Notes: generated by a model not told the origin, from the letters alone. Counted from the first letter of the stretch, positions 50,878-59,639 are shown. The stretch is 60,543 nucleotides of DNA from Arthrobacter sp. AK04 (GCF_021129155.1 NZ_JAJOMC010000025.1:1-60543), one strand, 5' to 3'. Program-made: numbers and translations.

Positions 50878-51387
50878 TTAGGAGTGCGGTGTCTCCACAA
50901 GGTTGGCCGTGCCGTAAGCCGTCTTTTCAGCAAAGTTATAAATCACGACGCTGCGAACGGGTTCGGGCATCGCTTCCCACATCCTGGGGTCTATGTCGAT
51001 GCGCTGACTACTCGATCGGCCGAGCGGTAGCGGCCCGAGCTCAATGAGTGTCGATGATGACAGCTCTAGTTCACCACTGGGTCCTGGACGCACAGTCCCA
51101 GGGCTCAGCACGAGACGGACTCCGTCTCCGGGACCGGTGGCAAAGTCTTCGAGCTGCACGAATGCACTGGACTCTGTGACATGAATGGTTGCAGTCCCGG
51201 TGGTGGTCGCTCGTTGGGACTGAAACTGCCCTTGGAGGGTGACGGGAACGGCCGCACCCGTTGCGATAGAGGTCGGTGACGGCCGGCCCGGCTCGCTCAC
51301 TTTGTCCGGCGCCGGCTCAGCATAGGTGCAGCCGGCGAGGCTTGAAACCAGCAGGCTCGCGAGCAGGGTTGATCGAAGAAGCTTCAT
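50878..51387 (-). CDS. DM13-like lipoprotein
   Basis: A 169-residue protein from MKLLRSTLLASLLVSSLAGC with a lipobox (LAGC) near residue 20; the frame opens earlier but the signal peptide fixes the start. The mature part contains LQGQFQSQRATTTGTATIHV, FVQLEDFATGPGDGVRLVLSPG and VVIYNFAEKTAYGTANL, the beta-strand pattern of DM13 domains. Possibly binds an electron carrier or ligand at the surface; inferred. Confidence 0.7.
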   Translation of the reverse strand: MKLLRSTLLASLLVSSLAGCTYAEPAPDKVSEPGRPSPTSIATGAAVPVTLQGQFQSQRATTTGTATIHVTESSAFVQLEDFATGPGDGVRLVLSPGTVRPGPSGELELSSSTLIELGPLPLGRSSSQRIDIDPRMWEAMPEPVRSVVIYNFAEKTAYGTANLVETPHS

Positions 51388-51596
51388 TATTCCCCCAATG
51401 ATTTTCGTCCATACGCACCCTACCCGAGAGGTATCTCCGTGTTCGTGTTCGTTAGGTGATTTGTCACCGGGCACAAGCGGCTCCACTGAGCCGGTGGCTA
51501 ACGGACAGGTCTTTCGGACGATGCCCACCCTTTGCCGTTTGTCTCAGGGGTAGACTCCGGATAACTTTCGGCTCTGCCACAGTGAAATGGTGATCG

Positions 51597-51773
51597 ATGA
51601 ACCCCCGCAACCAAGCAATCGTCATCCTCGTGGGAGGCCTTCTATTTCTGGTCCTGGGGATTTGGTGGCTTACTATCCCAGACCTGCAAAGCGGCGCCTA
51701 TGCGTGGCTGATAGGGAGCCTGGTTTTTGTAGTCGGTGGTTTCGTGAAGCTTCAGAGAAGCAGCCGGAGATGA
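51597..51773 (+). CDS. 58-residue two-span membrane protein
   Basis: ATG-initiated frame giving MNPRNQAIVILVGGLLFLVL, GIWWLTIPDLQSGAYAWLIG and SLVFVVGGFVKLQRSSRR. Two membrane spans of about 20 residues separated by a short polar loop, with a basic C-terminus. The upstream GTGATCG has no strong ribosome site, so confidence is moderate. It lies between convergent genes and before a terminator. Confidence 0.6.
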   Translation: MNPRNQAIVILVGGLLFLVLGIWWLTIPDLQSGAYAWLIGSLVFVVGGFVKLQRSSRR

Positions 51774-51830
51774 CTGAATAGAGTTGGATACTCTTGTCGC
51801 CCAACGCCCGGAAGCCGATCTCTCACCTGC

Positions 51831-51866
51831 ACCAGGGCCCACCGAACACGTCCGGTGGGCCCTGGT
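51831..51866 (+). terminator. Rho-independent terminator
   Basis: ACCAGGGCCCACCG at 51831-51844 pairs perfectly with CGGTGGGCCCTGGT at 51853-51866 over an 8-base loop, followed by TCTTTGTT. It ends rightward transcription and, read leftwards, may also serve the coiled-coil gene that ends at 51883. Confidence 0.8.
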
Positions 51867-51882
51867 TCTTTGTTCCCAGCAA

Positions 51883-53103
51883 CTACTTCGAAGGACCGGC
51901 CTTCGAGCGCTCAGTGCCCCTGGAGGCCCCAGTAGGGGCCTTTCGCGCTTTGGTTGCCCTCTTCCCCATAGACAGCCCTGCGCGGGGGTGGGTGGCCTCG
52001 CTGCGTTCCGCTGCGACCCGTCCCCTGATCTGGGAATCATTTGCACCGCTGTTCGTCAGCGAGGCGGCAAACGCCTTTTGCTGTTCGGCTGAGCCGTAGT
52101 CCTCGGCCGAGGCCGTTTCAGCTTTCAGGCCTTGGTCCTTTAGCCGGCTGCTGTCGTTGCCGGTGACTCGGTTTTCGATTTCTCGGCCGACGCCTTCCAT
52201 GCGGGCGAAGAGTTCCTTCTCGGCCCTCTCGTATCGATGTTCCTGGGTTGACCATTTGTCACCTGTGAATCCGCCTTCTGCCAAAAGTTTGGCTTCGTGC
52301 AGGTTCTTGGCGGCTTCCACGAAGGCGGGGTCTTTGAAGTGTTCCGCACCAGCACCGTTGACGTTCGCAGTGGTTTCCTTCCGGAGCTGGTCAATGTCGG
52401 GTCCGTTGATGCCGTCCTTTCCAATCAGGTACATACGTTCCTTCACGGCGGCGTCCGCTGCCTCCAACGCTTTGGGGGTTTTCGCGTTGTGTGCCCGCTG
52501 CAATGCTTCTGCCAGCTCGGGGTTGGCAAGGTACTCCACCGGTACCTGGTAACGTTCCATCTCCGGCGCGATCTTTGCCGCTTGGGCACGGAGTTCTTCG
52601 GCGCGGGCGGCTGCAAGGAGCTGCATCGCCTTCTCGTGCTCCACGGCCGCTTCCCGGGCTTTTGCTTCTGCCTCTTGCCGTGCCTTCTCGATGGTGATGG
52701 TCTGGATGCCTGACTCAAGGTACGCGGTGTCTGCGCCGACGTCATGGGTGTCGATGCCGTACCGTGTCAGGACTTCCTGACGGATCTTCTCTGAGGCTGC
52801 GAGGGCTGTCGGATCGTGGTCTTTCCACCCTTCCGCAACGGCGTAGGCCGTAGCGATATCGGAGGGTTGGGCTTTGTCCCACCATTGGTCTTTCTCGACC
52901 GGGGCAAGCGCGGCGTGGGCGGCGCTGCGGTCAGCTGCCAAGCGAGCTGCTGCTTCGTGCGCTGCTTGTGAATCCGCGTCTTCCTGTTGGCGCTGGGATT
53001 CCTGACGCTTGCGGGCCAAGGTCTCGGCAATGCGGGAGGCGATCATCAGTGACTGGCGCAGTCCGCCATCCACAACATCGTCCATGCCGTCTGCTTCACT
53101 CAT
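51883..53103 (-). CDS. Coiled-coil mobilisation-associated protein
   Basis: A 406-residue acidic, Ala/Glu-rich protein with extended coiled-coil segments (about 30-60 and 125-175: EKARQEAEAKAREAAVEHEKAMQLLAAARAEELRAQAAK) and a basic C-terminal end. It follows the relaxase gene by 30 bases on the same strand and probably belongs to the mobilisation complex. No enzymatic motif. Confidence 0.7.
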   Translation of the reverse strand: MSEADGMDDVVDGGLRQSLMIASRIAETLARKRQESQRQQEDADSQAAHEAAARLAADRSAAHAALAPVEKDQWWDKAQPSDIATAYAVAEGWKDHDPTALAASEKIRQEVLTRYGIDTHDVGADTAYLESGIQTITIEKARQEAEAKAREAAVEHEKAMQLLAAARAEELRAQAAKIAPEMERYQVPVEYLANPELAEALQRAHNAKTPKALEAADAAVKERMYLIGKDGINGPDIDQLRKETTANVNGAGAEHFKDPAFVEAAKNLHEAKLLAEGGFTGDKWSTQEHRYERAEKELFARMEGVGREIENRVTGNDSSRLKDQGLKAETASAEDYGSAEQQKAFAASLTNSGANDSQIRGRVAAERSEATHPRAGLSMGKRATKARKAPTGASRGTERSKAGPSK

Positions 53104-53133
53104 CGTGTTCCCCTTGCACTAGTGGTGTGATTC

Positions 53134-54762
53134 TTAGCGGTCGAGTACGGGCCCGGATTCGCGTCCAGTTCGCGTCGGCGTCTTGGCCGGCGTAGCTGTT
53201 CCCGGAACAACCGAGCCCGGCCGGATAGGTGCCATACCGCGCAGTCCCAGCTCGACAGGGTTCCGGGCAGTTTTGCCCTCTACAGGTTGCTCGGCTGCCC
53301 CGACACTAACGGGCCGGGGCATGGTGGCCGCGAACGGTTTGAGCTGGGTTGCAACGACAGCCCGAATTCTCTCCGCTTCCCGTGTCCGCCCGGACTGCAG
53401 ATGCATGTCGTAGATGGTGGCGGCCATGTTTGCCAGCTGCACCATCAGTGCCGCTTGGGCTGCCGTCTTGTTCTTGCTCGATGCCGCCAGGAACAACATC
53501 GCGGTGCCGGCAATGGACGGGAGGGCCGCAGGGTTGCCGTGCTCACGTGGTGCACGCAGCTGGGCGGTGCGGGACAATTCCGCAGCGGTTTCGGCCAACG
53601 GTCCTGGTGTGGCTTCGAGGCGGTGTGACCATGCGGCAAAGGCGCCGGAAACATCCCGTGCGGCTTTCGCCCAGGTGGCGTGATCATCACGCGGAATGGA
53701 CCGCAACTGCTCAGCCAGGGCGGTGGCGTTGCGGGTGTACTCCACCCACACCTGGGGCGACGGCACAGCTTTCTCCGGTCCGGTCCTGGAGACGGTGCGC
53801 TTGTTACGCGCAGCAGCATTCCACTCCGCTGCTGCTTCTGTGGCCAGCTGCGGTGAGTCCATCCACTCCTTGCGCAGGGCACCCAGCGTCAAGTCCGAGG
53901 CGAGCGTGCCACCGCCGAACCAAATAGGACGTTCCCCGGCCTTGGGTCGTTCGGCCACGTTGTAGCCGACAATGACATCGGTAGTGTTCTTTGCGTACCG
54001 CGGCCGCAGCAGCATCCCGGTCTCGCGGGCCCGTCGAACAAACTCACCCTCTGTTGCTGAGGCGCTGGCACTGGCTCGTACTTTTCGTGCCAGCGATGAG
54101 CGGTGCATTTCGCGTTCGTCGCGAACAGCTGTGGCCTTCTCGGCGCGGTCGTAACCGCGTGTGGCGTGCACGGTAGAGAGCTGTTCCAGTCCGTACCTAA
54201 CTTCCAGTTCCCGGCAGGTCTTCTGGGCTTTCTTGTAGTCTCCGTGAGTGGAGGCCTTGGTGCCATCCTCACGCACCAGGGACACAGCGATGTGGATGTG
54301 GTGGTTCCCATTCTCGCTGGTGCCGTGGTTCACAGCCGCCCAACGGCATCGGGCCTTCCCGCTGGCTTCCGTGAAGCCCATGGCATCAACAAAATCATTG
54401 GCAATGTCACCCCATTGCTGGTCCGTCAGCGCGCCCTCTTCGGCGCGAAGACTCAACGAGCAATGCCAAACACTGGCATCCTTGTAGCCGACATGGACCC
54501 GTTGTTTTTTAGCGGCGTCCCACTGCATGTCTTTGATCTGAACCGAGACTCCGAAGAGTTTCCGTGGCTGGTCAAGGTGCTTGGCAATCGCAAGAGCATC
54601 GTCACGGTCAATCACACCGTCGTCGTACCAGCTCATAATGGCCGCATCGCCGGCTACGAGGTGCGGTTCGGTGTGTGCGTTCTTCGTCTTATCGGAGTCT
54701 GTAGACGCCAGGTAAACCATCAGGCCTGCCATGCGCGAACCGCGAGTGATGTTCGGAATCAC
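53134..54762 (-). CDS. Relaxase (MobP/VirD2-like nickase)
   Basis: A 542-residue protein. MIPNITRGSRMAGLMVYLAS carries the N-terminal nicking region, with catalytic Tyr candidates near residue 17. RWAAVNHGTSENGNHHIHIAVSLVREDG (about 137-165) contains the three-His metal motif (HxH and partner). It nicks oriT and pilots the strand through the coupling protein. Four bases after mobC. The long helical C-terminus probably contacts the transfer machinery. Confidence 0.87.
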   Translation of the reverse strand: MIPNITRGSRMAGLMVYLASTDSDKTKNAHTEPHLVAGDAAIMSWYDDGVIDRDDALAIAKHLDQPRKLFGVSVQIKDMQWDAAKKQRVHVGYKDASVWHCSLSLRAEEGALTDQQWGDIANDFVDAMGFTEASGKARCRWAAVNHGTSENGNHHIHIAVSLVREDGTKASTHGDYKKAQKTCRELEVRYGLEQLSTVHATRGYDRAEKATAVRDEREMHRSSLARKVRASASASATEGEFVRRARETGMLLRPRYAKNTTDVIVGYNVAERPKAGERPIWFGGGTLASDLTLGALRKEWMDSPQLATEAAAEWNAAARNKRTVSRTGPEKAVPSPQVWVEYTRNATALAEQLRSIPRDDHATWAKAARDVSGAFAAWSHRLEATPGPLAETAAELSRTAQLRAPREHGNPAALPSIAGTAMLFLAASSKNKTAAQAALMVQLANMAATIYDMHLQSGRTREAERIRAVVATQLKPFAATMPRPVSVGAAEQPVEGKTARNPVELGLRGMAPIRPGSVVPGTATPAKTPTRTGRESGPVLDR

Positions 54763-54765
54763 TAC

Positions 54766-55158
54766 CTACATCAGTCCTTCAATGGCACGGTCAATTCGCA
54801 TGGCCACGGAGCGCAGGTGCTTCAGCGCTTCACGGGCTTCCACAGGGAACTCGCTCGTCGCATTCGCCTGCCGCGCGAGCTGGTTGATGTTGTTCGAAGA
54901 ACGGGCAAGCAGGTTGTGCAACTGCATCAGCTCAGCACCTATGGCACGGCGCTCAGTCGGTGAATCAGTATGTTCCGCCAGGGCCGCTGAAACCAGCAGA
55001 TTCGGCACGGTCACTTTCTCCCGCTCGGCCCGCGCAACGAGAGCCGCTTCCTCTTCCACCGTGATCCACACATCACGGCGCTTCTTCGCCCCTGCAGGAG
55101 TGTTCGGACGACGGCGGCGGGACAGATTGGGGCGGTGAATGTTCTCCTCGTCCGACAT
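54766..55158 (-). CDS. MobC-like relaxosome protein
   Basis: A 130-residue protein from MSDEENIHRPNLSRRRRPN; the frame is open upstream through the oriT-like repeats, but a CTTTGAAGGAGGGATTGG ribosome site fixes this start. RRDVWITVEEEAALVARAEREKVTVPNLL is ribbon-helix-helix-like, and LMQLHNLLARSSNNINQLARQANA is the MobC signature. It opens oriT for the relaxase. Confidence 0.82.
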   Translation of the reverse strand: MSDEENIHRPNLSRRRRPNTPAGAKKRRDVWITVEEEAALVARAEREKVTVPNLLVSAALAEHTDSPTERRAIGAELMQLHNLLARSSNNINQLARQANATSEFPVEAREALKHLRSVAMRIDRAIEGLM

Positions 55159-55199
55159 TCCAATCCCTCCTTCAAAGGCCCAGCGCAGCGACCCCGAAC

Positions 55200-55295
55200 C
55201 GGGGACCACACTGACAAGTGTGCCGTACTCGACCGCCAGTGTCGAGGACGACAAGCCACTTACACCCGTGTAAGTGTATAGCTTGCTCCGCGTCT
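55200..55295. other. Probable origin of transfer (oriT)
   Basis: Between mobC (leftward) and the next gene (rightward). It holds CTCGAC/GTCGAG (55229-55246) and CACTTACAC-cc-GTGTAAGTG (55257-55276), a perfect 9-bp hairpin, followed by TATAGCTTGCTCCG, which resembles the nic sites of P-type relaxases (consensus near TATCCTG|C). Placement beside mobC and relaxase supports the call. Confidence 0.65.
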
Positions 55296-55390
55296 TACGG
55301 ATAGGACTCCACCGGCGTGTTGAGCCGAAATGGGGACGCCGTCGGCTTAGAGTATGGGTACGGAACGACACCATTTCTCAGGGGGAGACA

Positions 55391-56215
55391 ATGCGTCCAC
55401 ATGAAACTTCCGGCAATCGGCTACAGACTGGCAGCCTCACCTACGAACCCGATCCCGATGGTTTCTGGGGCGGGATCATTCGAATCGATCTTCCCGTCGA
55501 CGCACCGGCGCCGCGCGAACACCTGGTTGAAGCGGCCACTGGACAGCCGGTCGTCAAACAAGGCCAGGTACAACCCGAATCGTGGGACGACGAGTGGTCT
55601 CGGGAATGGGTCGACGAGCAGCTTGAACGAGTTGAACGCTGCATCGACAAGGTTGCCAACAACCACCTCTCAAACGCCACCGGATCCCGCGCGCTCATCC
55701 GGCTCAGTGGCGAAAGAATTACCGCATACGTTCCTCTTCCAGCGCCGCTCACCGACCGTGAACAAAGCCCGACACCCGAGACATCCCGATCCTCTTACGG
55801 CGGGGTGCCTCCGCTGCCGCCAAGAACCTATCTGTCCTACAGCAAGACCCGGTCGCTCACACCCGACCAGGAAGCAATCCTCCCCAGGGTCGCCGAATCA
55901 GTGCGCGATGTAGTCCCGCCGACACTGCAGTCCTACGTCGATGACATCGCCCACTTGGTCGCTCAGGAGATCCCCACGCAGTCAGACCTGCTGCGCGCCT
56001 ACCAGCGGACGTCCATCCCGGAAGTCCTCGCCGAATACGACCGCGCTGGCAGGCCCAAACAACTCCCCCCGGAACACCAACAGGCAATGAAGACAGCGCA
56101 GCTCTCGTTCCCCTCGCACGCCGCCGAAGCCCTCAAGACCTCGGCTCCAGCTGTCGCGGTGACACCAGCAAGTGCCGCGTCCGACATCACCGCAGCCCAC
56201 ACATTAGACCGCTAA
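55391..56215 (+). CDS. Hypothetical plasmid protein next to oriT
   Basis: About 274 residues from MRPHETSGNRLQTG, ribosome site GGGGGAG; the frame opens earlier inside the oriT region. Rich in charged and Pro residues; REHLVEAATGQPVVKQGQVQ, and a helical C-terminal part (AESVRDVVPPTLQSYVDDIAHLVAQEI). Divergent from mobC, so possibly expressed early after transfer. Function unknown. Confidence 0.68.
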   Translation: MRPHETSGNRLQTGSLTYEPDPDGFWGGIIRIDLPVDAPAPREHLVEAATGQPVVKQGQVQPESWDDEWSREWVDEQLERVERCIDKVANNHLSNATGSRALIRLSGERITAYVPLPAPLTDREQSPTPETSRSSYGGVPPLPPRTYLSYSKTRSLTPDQEAILPRVAESVRDVVPPTLQSYVDDIAHLVAQEIPTQSDLLRAYQRTSIPEVLAEYDRAGRPKQLPPEHQQAMKTAQLSFPSHAAEALKTSAPAVAVTPASAASDITAAHTLDR

Positions 56216-56245
56216 CCGAACACCCGAATAGGACCAGGAACGGAC

Positions 56246-56548
56246 ATGCCAGCACTCAACATTGAAGCCACAAAAAATCAGGCACGGGAACTGCTCAACT
56301 CGCGCATTAAATCCGTCGAAGAACTCGTCCAGGCGCGCCAGCGCGTAACCGATCTGAAGGAGCAGCTTGCCGCCGCCGAACGCGACGACAAGCGCGCCTA
56401 CGTCAAAGCCACCCGCGACGGCTGGAGCCCCGACGAACTAAAGAAGCTTGGCCTGGAACCAGCCGCGGCCGGTCGCCGGCGCAAGACCCAGGTCAGGACC
56501 CCCGAGACACCCAGCCCGTCCCACTCAAACGGCGCCCAAGTGAACTAA
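56246..56548 (+). CDS. Small coiled-coil protein
   Basis: A 100-residue protein with a continuous helix (ARELLNSRIKSVEELVQARQRVTDLKEQLAAAERDDKRAYVKATRDG), a linker GWSPDELKKLGLEP and a basic, disordered tail. It follows the preceding gene by 30 bases and probably forms an operon with it. Function unknown. Confidence 0.7.
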   Translation: MPALNIEATKNQARELLNSRIKSVEELVQARQRVTDLKEQLAAAERDDKRAYVKATRDGWSPDELKKLGLEPAAAGRRRKTQVRTPETPSPSHSNGAQVN

Positions 56549-57023
56549 CCCCTCGCGCACATGGGCACGGCAAAAGCTACGTCCTTCTGGCTTTTCCCGC
56601 ACCCATGTGCACGACGGGACCCACCTGACCGGCTGCACACAGACGCCAGGTCACCGCAGGCAGGAACCTCGCCACCGGGCCCGGCGAATGTGCACAGCCT
56701 CGAACGTGCCGGCATACCAACGGACACGTTCCCCATGGTCCAAGACCAACGCTGCCGTCGAACCGCGAAGGGACGGCTGGGTCTCTTTCAGCAGGGACGA
56801 CACGGGACTGCACAGCGGGCATCCTGGGGTGCATACGGAACCACTCCCGGAGGCTCGCTTTTAGGGCACCGGGGGGCTTCCCGGGCCCGGTACAGGGCGG
56901 TGACAACTACAAGCTGCAGGGCGGCACGAATCACCACCAACTTCCGCAGGCCCGCGCGGTCCAAACAATGGCACCAGCCGCAGCAAGAAGCTTCACAAGA
57001 AGTGAGTCTGACTAAGAACTGAG
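56549..57023. other. Gene-free stretch
   Basis: About 475 bases without a convincing gene on either strand. The long frames here are compositionally odd (Arg/Pro/Gly-rich, without hydrophobic cores). It ends in the hairpin at 57024-57057. Confidence 0.4.
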
Positions 57024-57057
57024 GAAGGCCGGCACCCGTAATTGGGCACCGGCCTTC
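57024..57057. terminator. Hairpin terminator between convergent transcripts
   Basis: GAAGGCCGG at 57024-57032 pairs with CCGGCCTTC at 57049-57057, with an inner CCC/GGG stem. It lies 22 bases after the stop of the excisionase-like gene read leftwards. Confidence 0.6.
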
Positions 57058-57078
57058 ACTGTCTCAAATCTTCGCGCG

Positions 57079-57366
57079 TCAGTCGTCCGCGGGGGACTCC
57101 CCCTCGGGAACCTGGCCGGATGCAATGCGCTCCGCTGTCTTCTCGTACGCAGCATCGATGTACGCGCTCAGATCATCTTCCCGGACGCGCCAAACGCCGC
57201 GGCCGCCAAACTGGGCTGCCCTCAACTCTCCACTCCGAACTAGTGCGTAGACCAACGGTTTACCAAGGTTCAGGACCTCCTCAACCTGGTCAAGTGTCAA
57301 CATCCGCGGGAACGGGTTAGTCACGGCCGCACCACTGCTGCTTACTTCCTCAGTCCTCTTAGCCAC
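57079..57366 (-). CDS. Excisionase-type (MerR-like) DNA-binding protein
   Basis: A 95-residue protein. MLTLDQVEEVLNLGKPLVYALVRSGELRAAQFGGRGVWRVREDDLSAYIDAAY is the winged helix-turn-helix of the excisionase family. Two bases separate it from the upstream gene, so both are one operon. It may regulate the plasmid core or assist recombination. Confidence 0.82.
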   Translation of the reverse strand: MAKRTEEVSSSGAAVTNPFPRMLTLDQVEEVLNLGKPLVYALVRSGELRAAQFGGRGVWRVREDDLSAYIDAAYEKTAERIASGQVPEGESPADD

Positions 57367-57368
57367 GC

Positions 57369-57635
57369 TTACGTTTCCTCGTTTCGGTGCTGCATTTCAT
57401 CCATCGTTCTTTGCCCTCGTCGCAGCTCGCCGGCCTGCACCGGAGGCCATGGTTTGCCGGCGTTGTACTTGCGCTGCAGACGCTTCACTTCACGTATCGT
57501 CGCCCGGACAATAAGGTCCGAAACACTCGCGTCGCCCTCCTGCAGGCCGGCGGCCTTGAACGCAGCCCGGACCTGCCCCGCCTGGTCCTCTGTGTAGTAC
57601 GGCGTGAACGCCGGAATCCGCTTCGGCTTTGCCAT
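57369..57635 (-). CDS. ParB-like small DNA-binding protein (paralogue of 29710-30072)
   Basis: An 88-residue protein. TPYYTEDQAGQVRAAFKAAGLQEGDASVSDLIVRATIREVKRLQRKYNAGKPWP aligns throughout with the DNA-binding segment of the partition protein at 29710-30072 (shared AAFKA/DAFKA, DAS, DLIVRA/DFVARA, EV-RL-R-YN-G-P-P). No ParA gene lies next to it; instead it is coupled to an excisionase-like gene. It may bind the parS-like sites in competition or act as a separate repressor. Confidence 0.72.
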   Translation of the reverse strand: MAKPKRIPAFTPYYTEDQAGQVRAAFKAAGLQEGDASVSDLIVRATIREVKRLQRKYNAGKPWPPVQAGELRRGQRTMDEMQHRNEET

Positions 57636-57650
57636 CAACAACGGCCCTGG

Positions 57651-58100
57651 TTAGACGGCACGCAGGGTCCGCGGCCACGGGTGCAGGCTGTCCAGGTAAC
57701 CCTTCACCATGGACAACGAGCCGTCGTCGTTGAAGCGGATATCGGAGTGCTGGTGGCTGCCGCCGGCATGCGCGATCGCGGCCAGCACCAGATCCAAGTT
57801 CTCCCGATCTAGTCCCGACACGAGGTCACCCAAAACCACCGGAACATCCTCAGCGAGAGACGCAGCCAGCATGAGGAATCGTCGTTCTCCGCCGGAGAGC
57901 GGTCCGACCTCTTCGGGGATGGCGGCGAAGTCGATCCATGCCCTCACCTTGCCGGGCCCCTCCGGTTCGGTGCTCGTATGCACCCACGGGTTTCCCGGCG
58001 CAGCGAATTTCCCCCCAAACGCCTTCAGCAGCAGCTCCGTTGCTGCCTCGGTGGTGTACATGCCTCGTGCCCAAGCGCGGAGGTCATCTGCGTGCGTCAT
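57651..58100 (-). CDS. Hypothetical protein
   Basis: A 149-residue protein from MTHADDLRAWARGMYTTEAATELLLKAFGG. It contains WIDFAAIPEEVGPLSGGERRFLMLAASLAEDVPVVLGDLVSGLDRENLDLVLAAIAHAGG. The LSGGERRFLMLAASL stretch resembles an ABC signature, but a Walker A motif is absent, so it is not a functional ABC ATPase. No family named with confidence. Confidence 0.7.
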   Translation of the reverse strand: MTHADDLRAWARGMYTTEAATELLLKAFGGKFAAPGNPWVHTSTEPEGPGKVRAWIDFAAIPEEVGPLSGGERRFLMLAASLAEDVPVVLGDLVSGLDRENLDLVLAAIAHAGGSHQHSDIRFNDDGSLSMVKGYLDSLHPWPRTLRAV

Positions 58101-58131
58101 CGTTTGTGTCCTTTGCTCGTGGTCTTTGGCT

Positions 58132-58338
58132 TTAGCGGGCGGCGCGGTCGAGGGCTGCCTTTGCTTGAGCAATGGCCTGCTTGGCTTGGCTGACCGCTCG
58201 CCCCTGGTCTGCAGTGGGTCCGGTCCCGGGGCGCCAGTCGGACCGGAGCTCGTCTTCGGCGTCGCCCAAGAGCGCGAACGCGCGGGCACGCATCTCTTCA
58301 AAGCTGGGTAAGTTTTCGGCCATTGCGGATCCTGTCAT
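58132..58338 (-). CDS. Small helical hypothetical protein
   Basis: A 68-residue (or 63 from the inner Met) protein with two helices (PSFEEMRARAFALLGDAEDELRSD and AVSQAKQAIAQAKAALDRAAR). It lies between ssb and the 149-residue gene in the same direction. Function unknown. Confidence 0.6.
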   Translation of the reverse strand: MTGSAMAENLPSFEEMRARAFALLGDAEDELRSDWRPGTGPTADQGRAVSQAKQAIAQAKAALDRAAR

Positions 58339-58401
58339 CTAAGGAAGAGGTGGGTGCCTGTCGGGGTCAGCGTATCGGCTGACACCGACACTTGGATTGC
58401 T

Positions 58402-58917
58402 TTAGAAGGGGGGTTCGGAGTCCGGTCCGGTGCCCCATCCGCCGGCGACATTACTGGTCGCCGGCGCAGCCCATGGATCAACCTGCGCGCCGGACTGGGG
58501 CTGGGAGTTACCATTGCCCTGGTAGCCATTCCCTTGCCCGCCCTGGGTGCTGCGCTGGGTGCGGTTGACCTTGGCATTCGCATACCGAAGTGAGGGGCCG
58601 ACCTCGTCCACCTCGAGTTCGACGACGGTCCGCTTCTCACCTTCCTTGGTCTCGTAGGAACGGGACTTCAGCCGGCCGGTGACGATCACGCGCATGCCCT
58701 TGGTAAGGGACTCGGCCACGTTCTCCGCCGCTTCCCGCCAGACACCGGCCCGCAGAAAAAGCGTCTCCCCGTCCTTCCACTCGTTGGACTGACGGTCGAA
58801 CGTCCTGGGCGTTGAAGCGATAGTGAAGTTCGCTACCGCAGACCCACTCGGAGTGAACCGCAGCTCCGGATCCGATGTCAGGTTGCCAATGACAGTAATG
58901 GTGGTTTCGCCGGCCAT
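58402..58917 (-). CDS. ssb: Single-stranded DNA-binding protein
   Basis: A 171-residue SSB from [36 protein letters not shown]. The OB fold continues through [56 protein letters not shown] Gly/Gln/Asn linker leads to the acidic tip DSEPPF that binds partner proteins. The AGGAAAAGGAACC ribosome site precedes this ATG. The frame, however, stays open for another 130 codons upstream (58918-59307); see that entry. Protects plasmid single strands during transfer and replication. Confidence 0.92.
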   Translation of the reverse strand: MAGETTITVIGNLTSDPELRFTPSGSAVANFTIASTPRTFDRQSNEWKDGETLFLRAGVWREAAENVAESLTKGMRVIVTGRLKSRSYETKEGEKRTVVELEVDEVGPSLRYANAKVNRTQRSTQGGQGNGYQGNGNSQPQSGAQVDPWAAPATSNVAGGWGTGPDSEPPF

Positions 58918-59307
58918 GATGGTTCCTTTTCCTCGTGCGCTGGTGATGTTCTCGGTGGGTGTTGTGGGTCCGTTCTGAGGTTCTGTCCCACCGGGATGGT
59001 CGTGGGCGAGGTCGTTGGGCTGGTACTGGTTCGCGGTGTGTTCGTCCCAGAGCCCAAACTCCACGAGCGGGGTGTGGCTGATCGCCTCAAGGTACCGGTC
59101 ATCCCCACCCTCGTCTGGGACGCAGTTGCCGTCGTACAAGTCCTCGATGAGGGGTTCCACAATGACGGGTTCCACAACCTCGGGTTCCACAGCATTGGGG
59201 CAGATCCTGCCGCTGGGGTTGACCTGCCGGAACAGGTCCACCTCCAACGGGATCCGCGGGCTGAGTTTGTACCCGACGACAGGGCGCAGGGTGGTCACGG
59301 TCCTCAC
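58918..59307 (-). other. In-frame 130-codon extension upstream of ssb
   Basis: Starting at a GTG that overlaps the nrdH stop by 4 bases (GTGA), the frame gives [20 protein letters not shown], an acidic stretch ([22 protein letters not shown]) and a helix-type region, then runs directly into ssb. The composition is protein-like. Either a separate small gene has lost its stop and now fuses to SSB, or both the long and the short SSB are made. Confidence 0.5.
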
Positions 59308-59570
59308 GCCGCCTTGTGACTCATGGCTGCCTGGACAAGCTTGTCGCGGCGCAGGCCGGACCAGTGGTCCTCGTCGTCAGTGTTGTTCACGACGACGGGC
59401 GCCTGAGAGTAGCCGAGTTCGGCGGTGATGTACTCCAGTGCTGCCGGCACTTCGGTGATGTCCACGGCCGTGTAGGTGATGCCCTTGGAGTCGAAGTAGT
59501 CCTTCGTCTTCTCACAGTTCGGGCAGTCAGGTTTGGTGTAGACCGTGTAAGCGGTGGGTGAAGCAGTCAT
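59304..59570 (-). CDS. nrdH: NrdH-like glutaredoxin
   Basis: An 88-residue protein from [45 protein letters not shown] with the redox CPNC motif near residue 16-19, then [20 protein letters not shown], the glutaredoxin/NrdH end. NrdH reduces class Ib ribonucleotide reductase. On this plasmid it may support nucleotide supply during replication. Coupled to the ssb extension by a 4-base overlap. Confidence 0.85.
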   Translation of the reverse strand: MTASPTAYTVYTKPDCPNCEKTKDYFDSKGITYTAVDITEVPAALEYITAELGYSQAPVVVNNTDDEDHWSGLRRDKLVQAAMSHKAA

Positions 59571-59639
59571 TTTCAGCACCTGGTTTCGTATCAAATAAGT
59601 TTCGTTCGTCTGGCTGACTTCCTACCTCAATTCTAGCAA

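Noticed and set aside
56561..57022. 153-codon frame after the coiled-coil gene
   Set aside because: Very Arg/Pro/Gly-rich, no recognisable fold, no ribosome site; considered non-coding.
57651..58100. ABC-transporter ATPase, suggested by LSGGERR
   Set aside because: Walker A motif is absent and the protein is too short; the motif alone is not enough.
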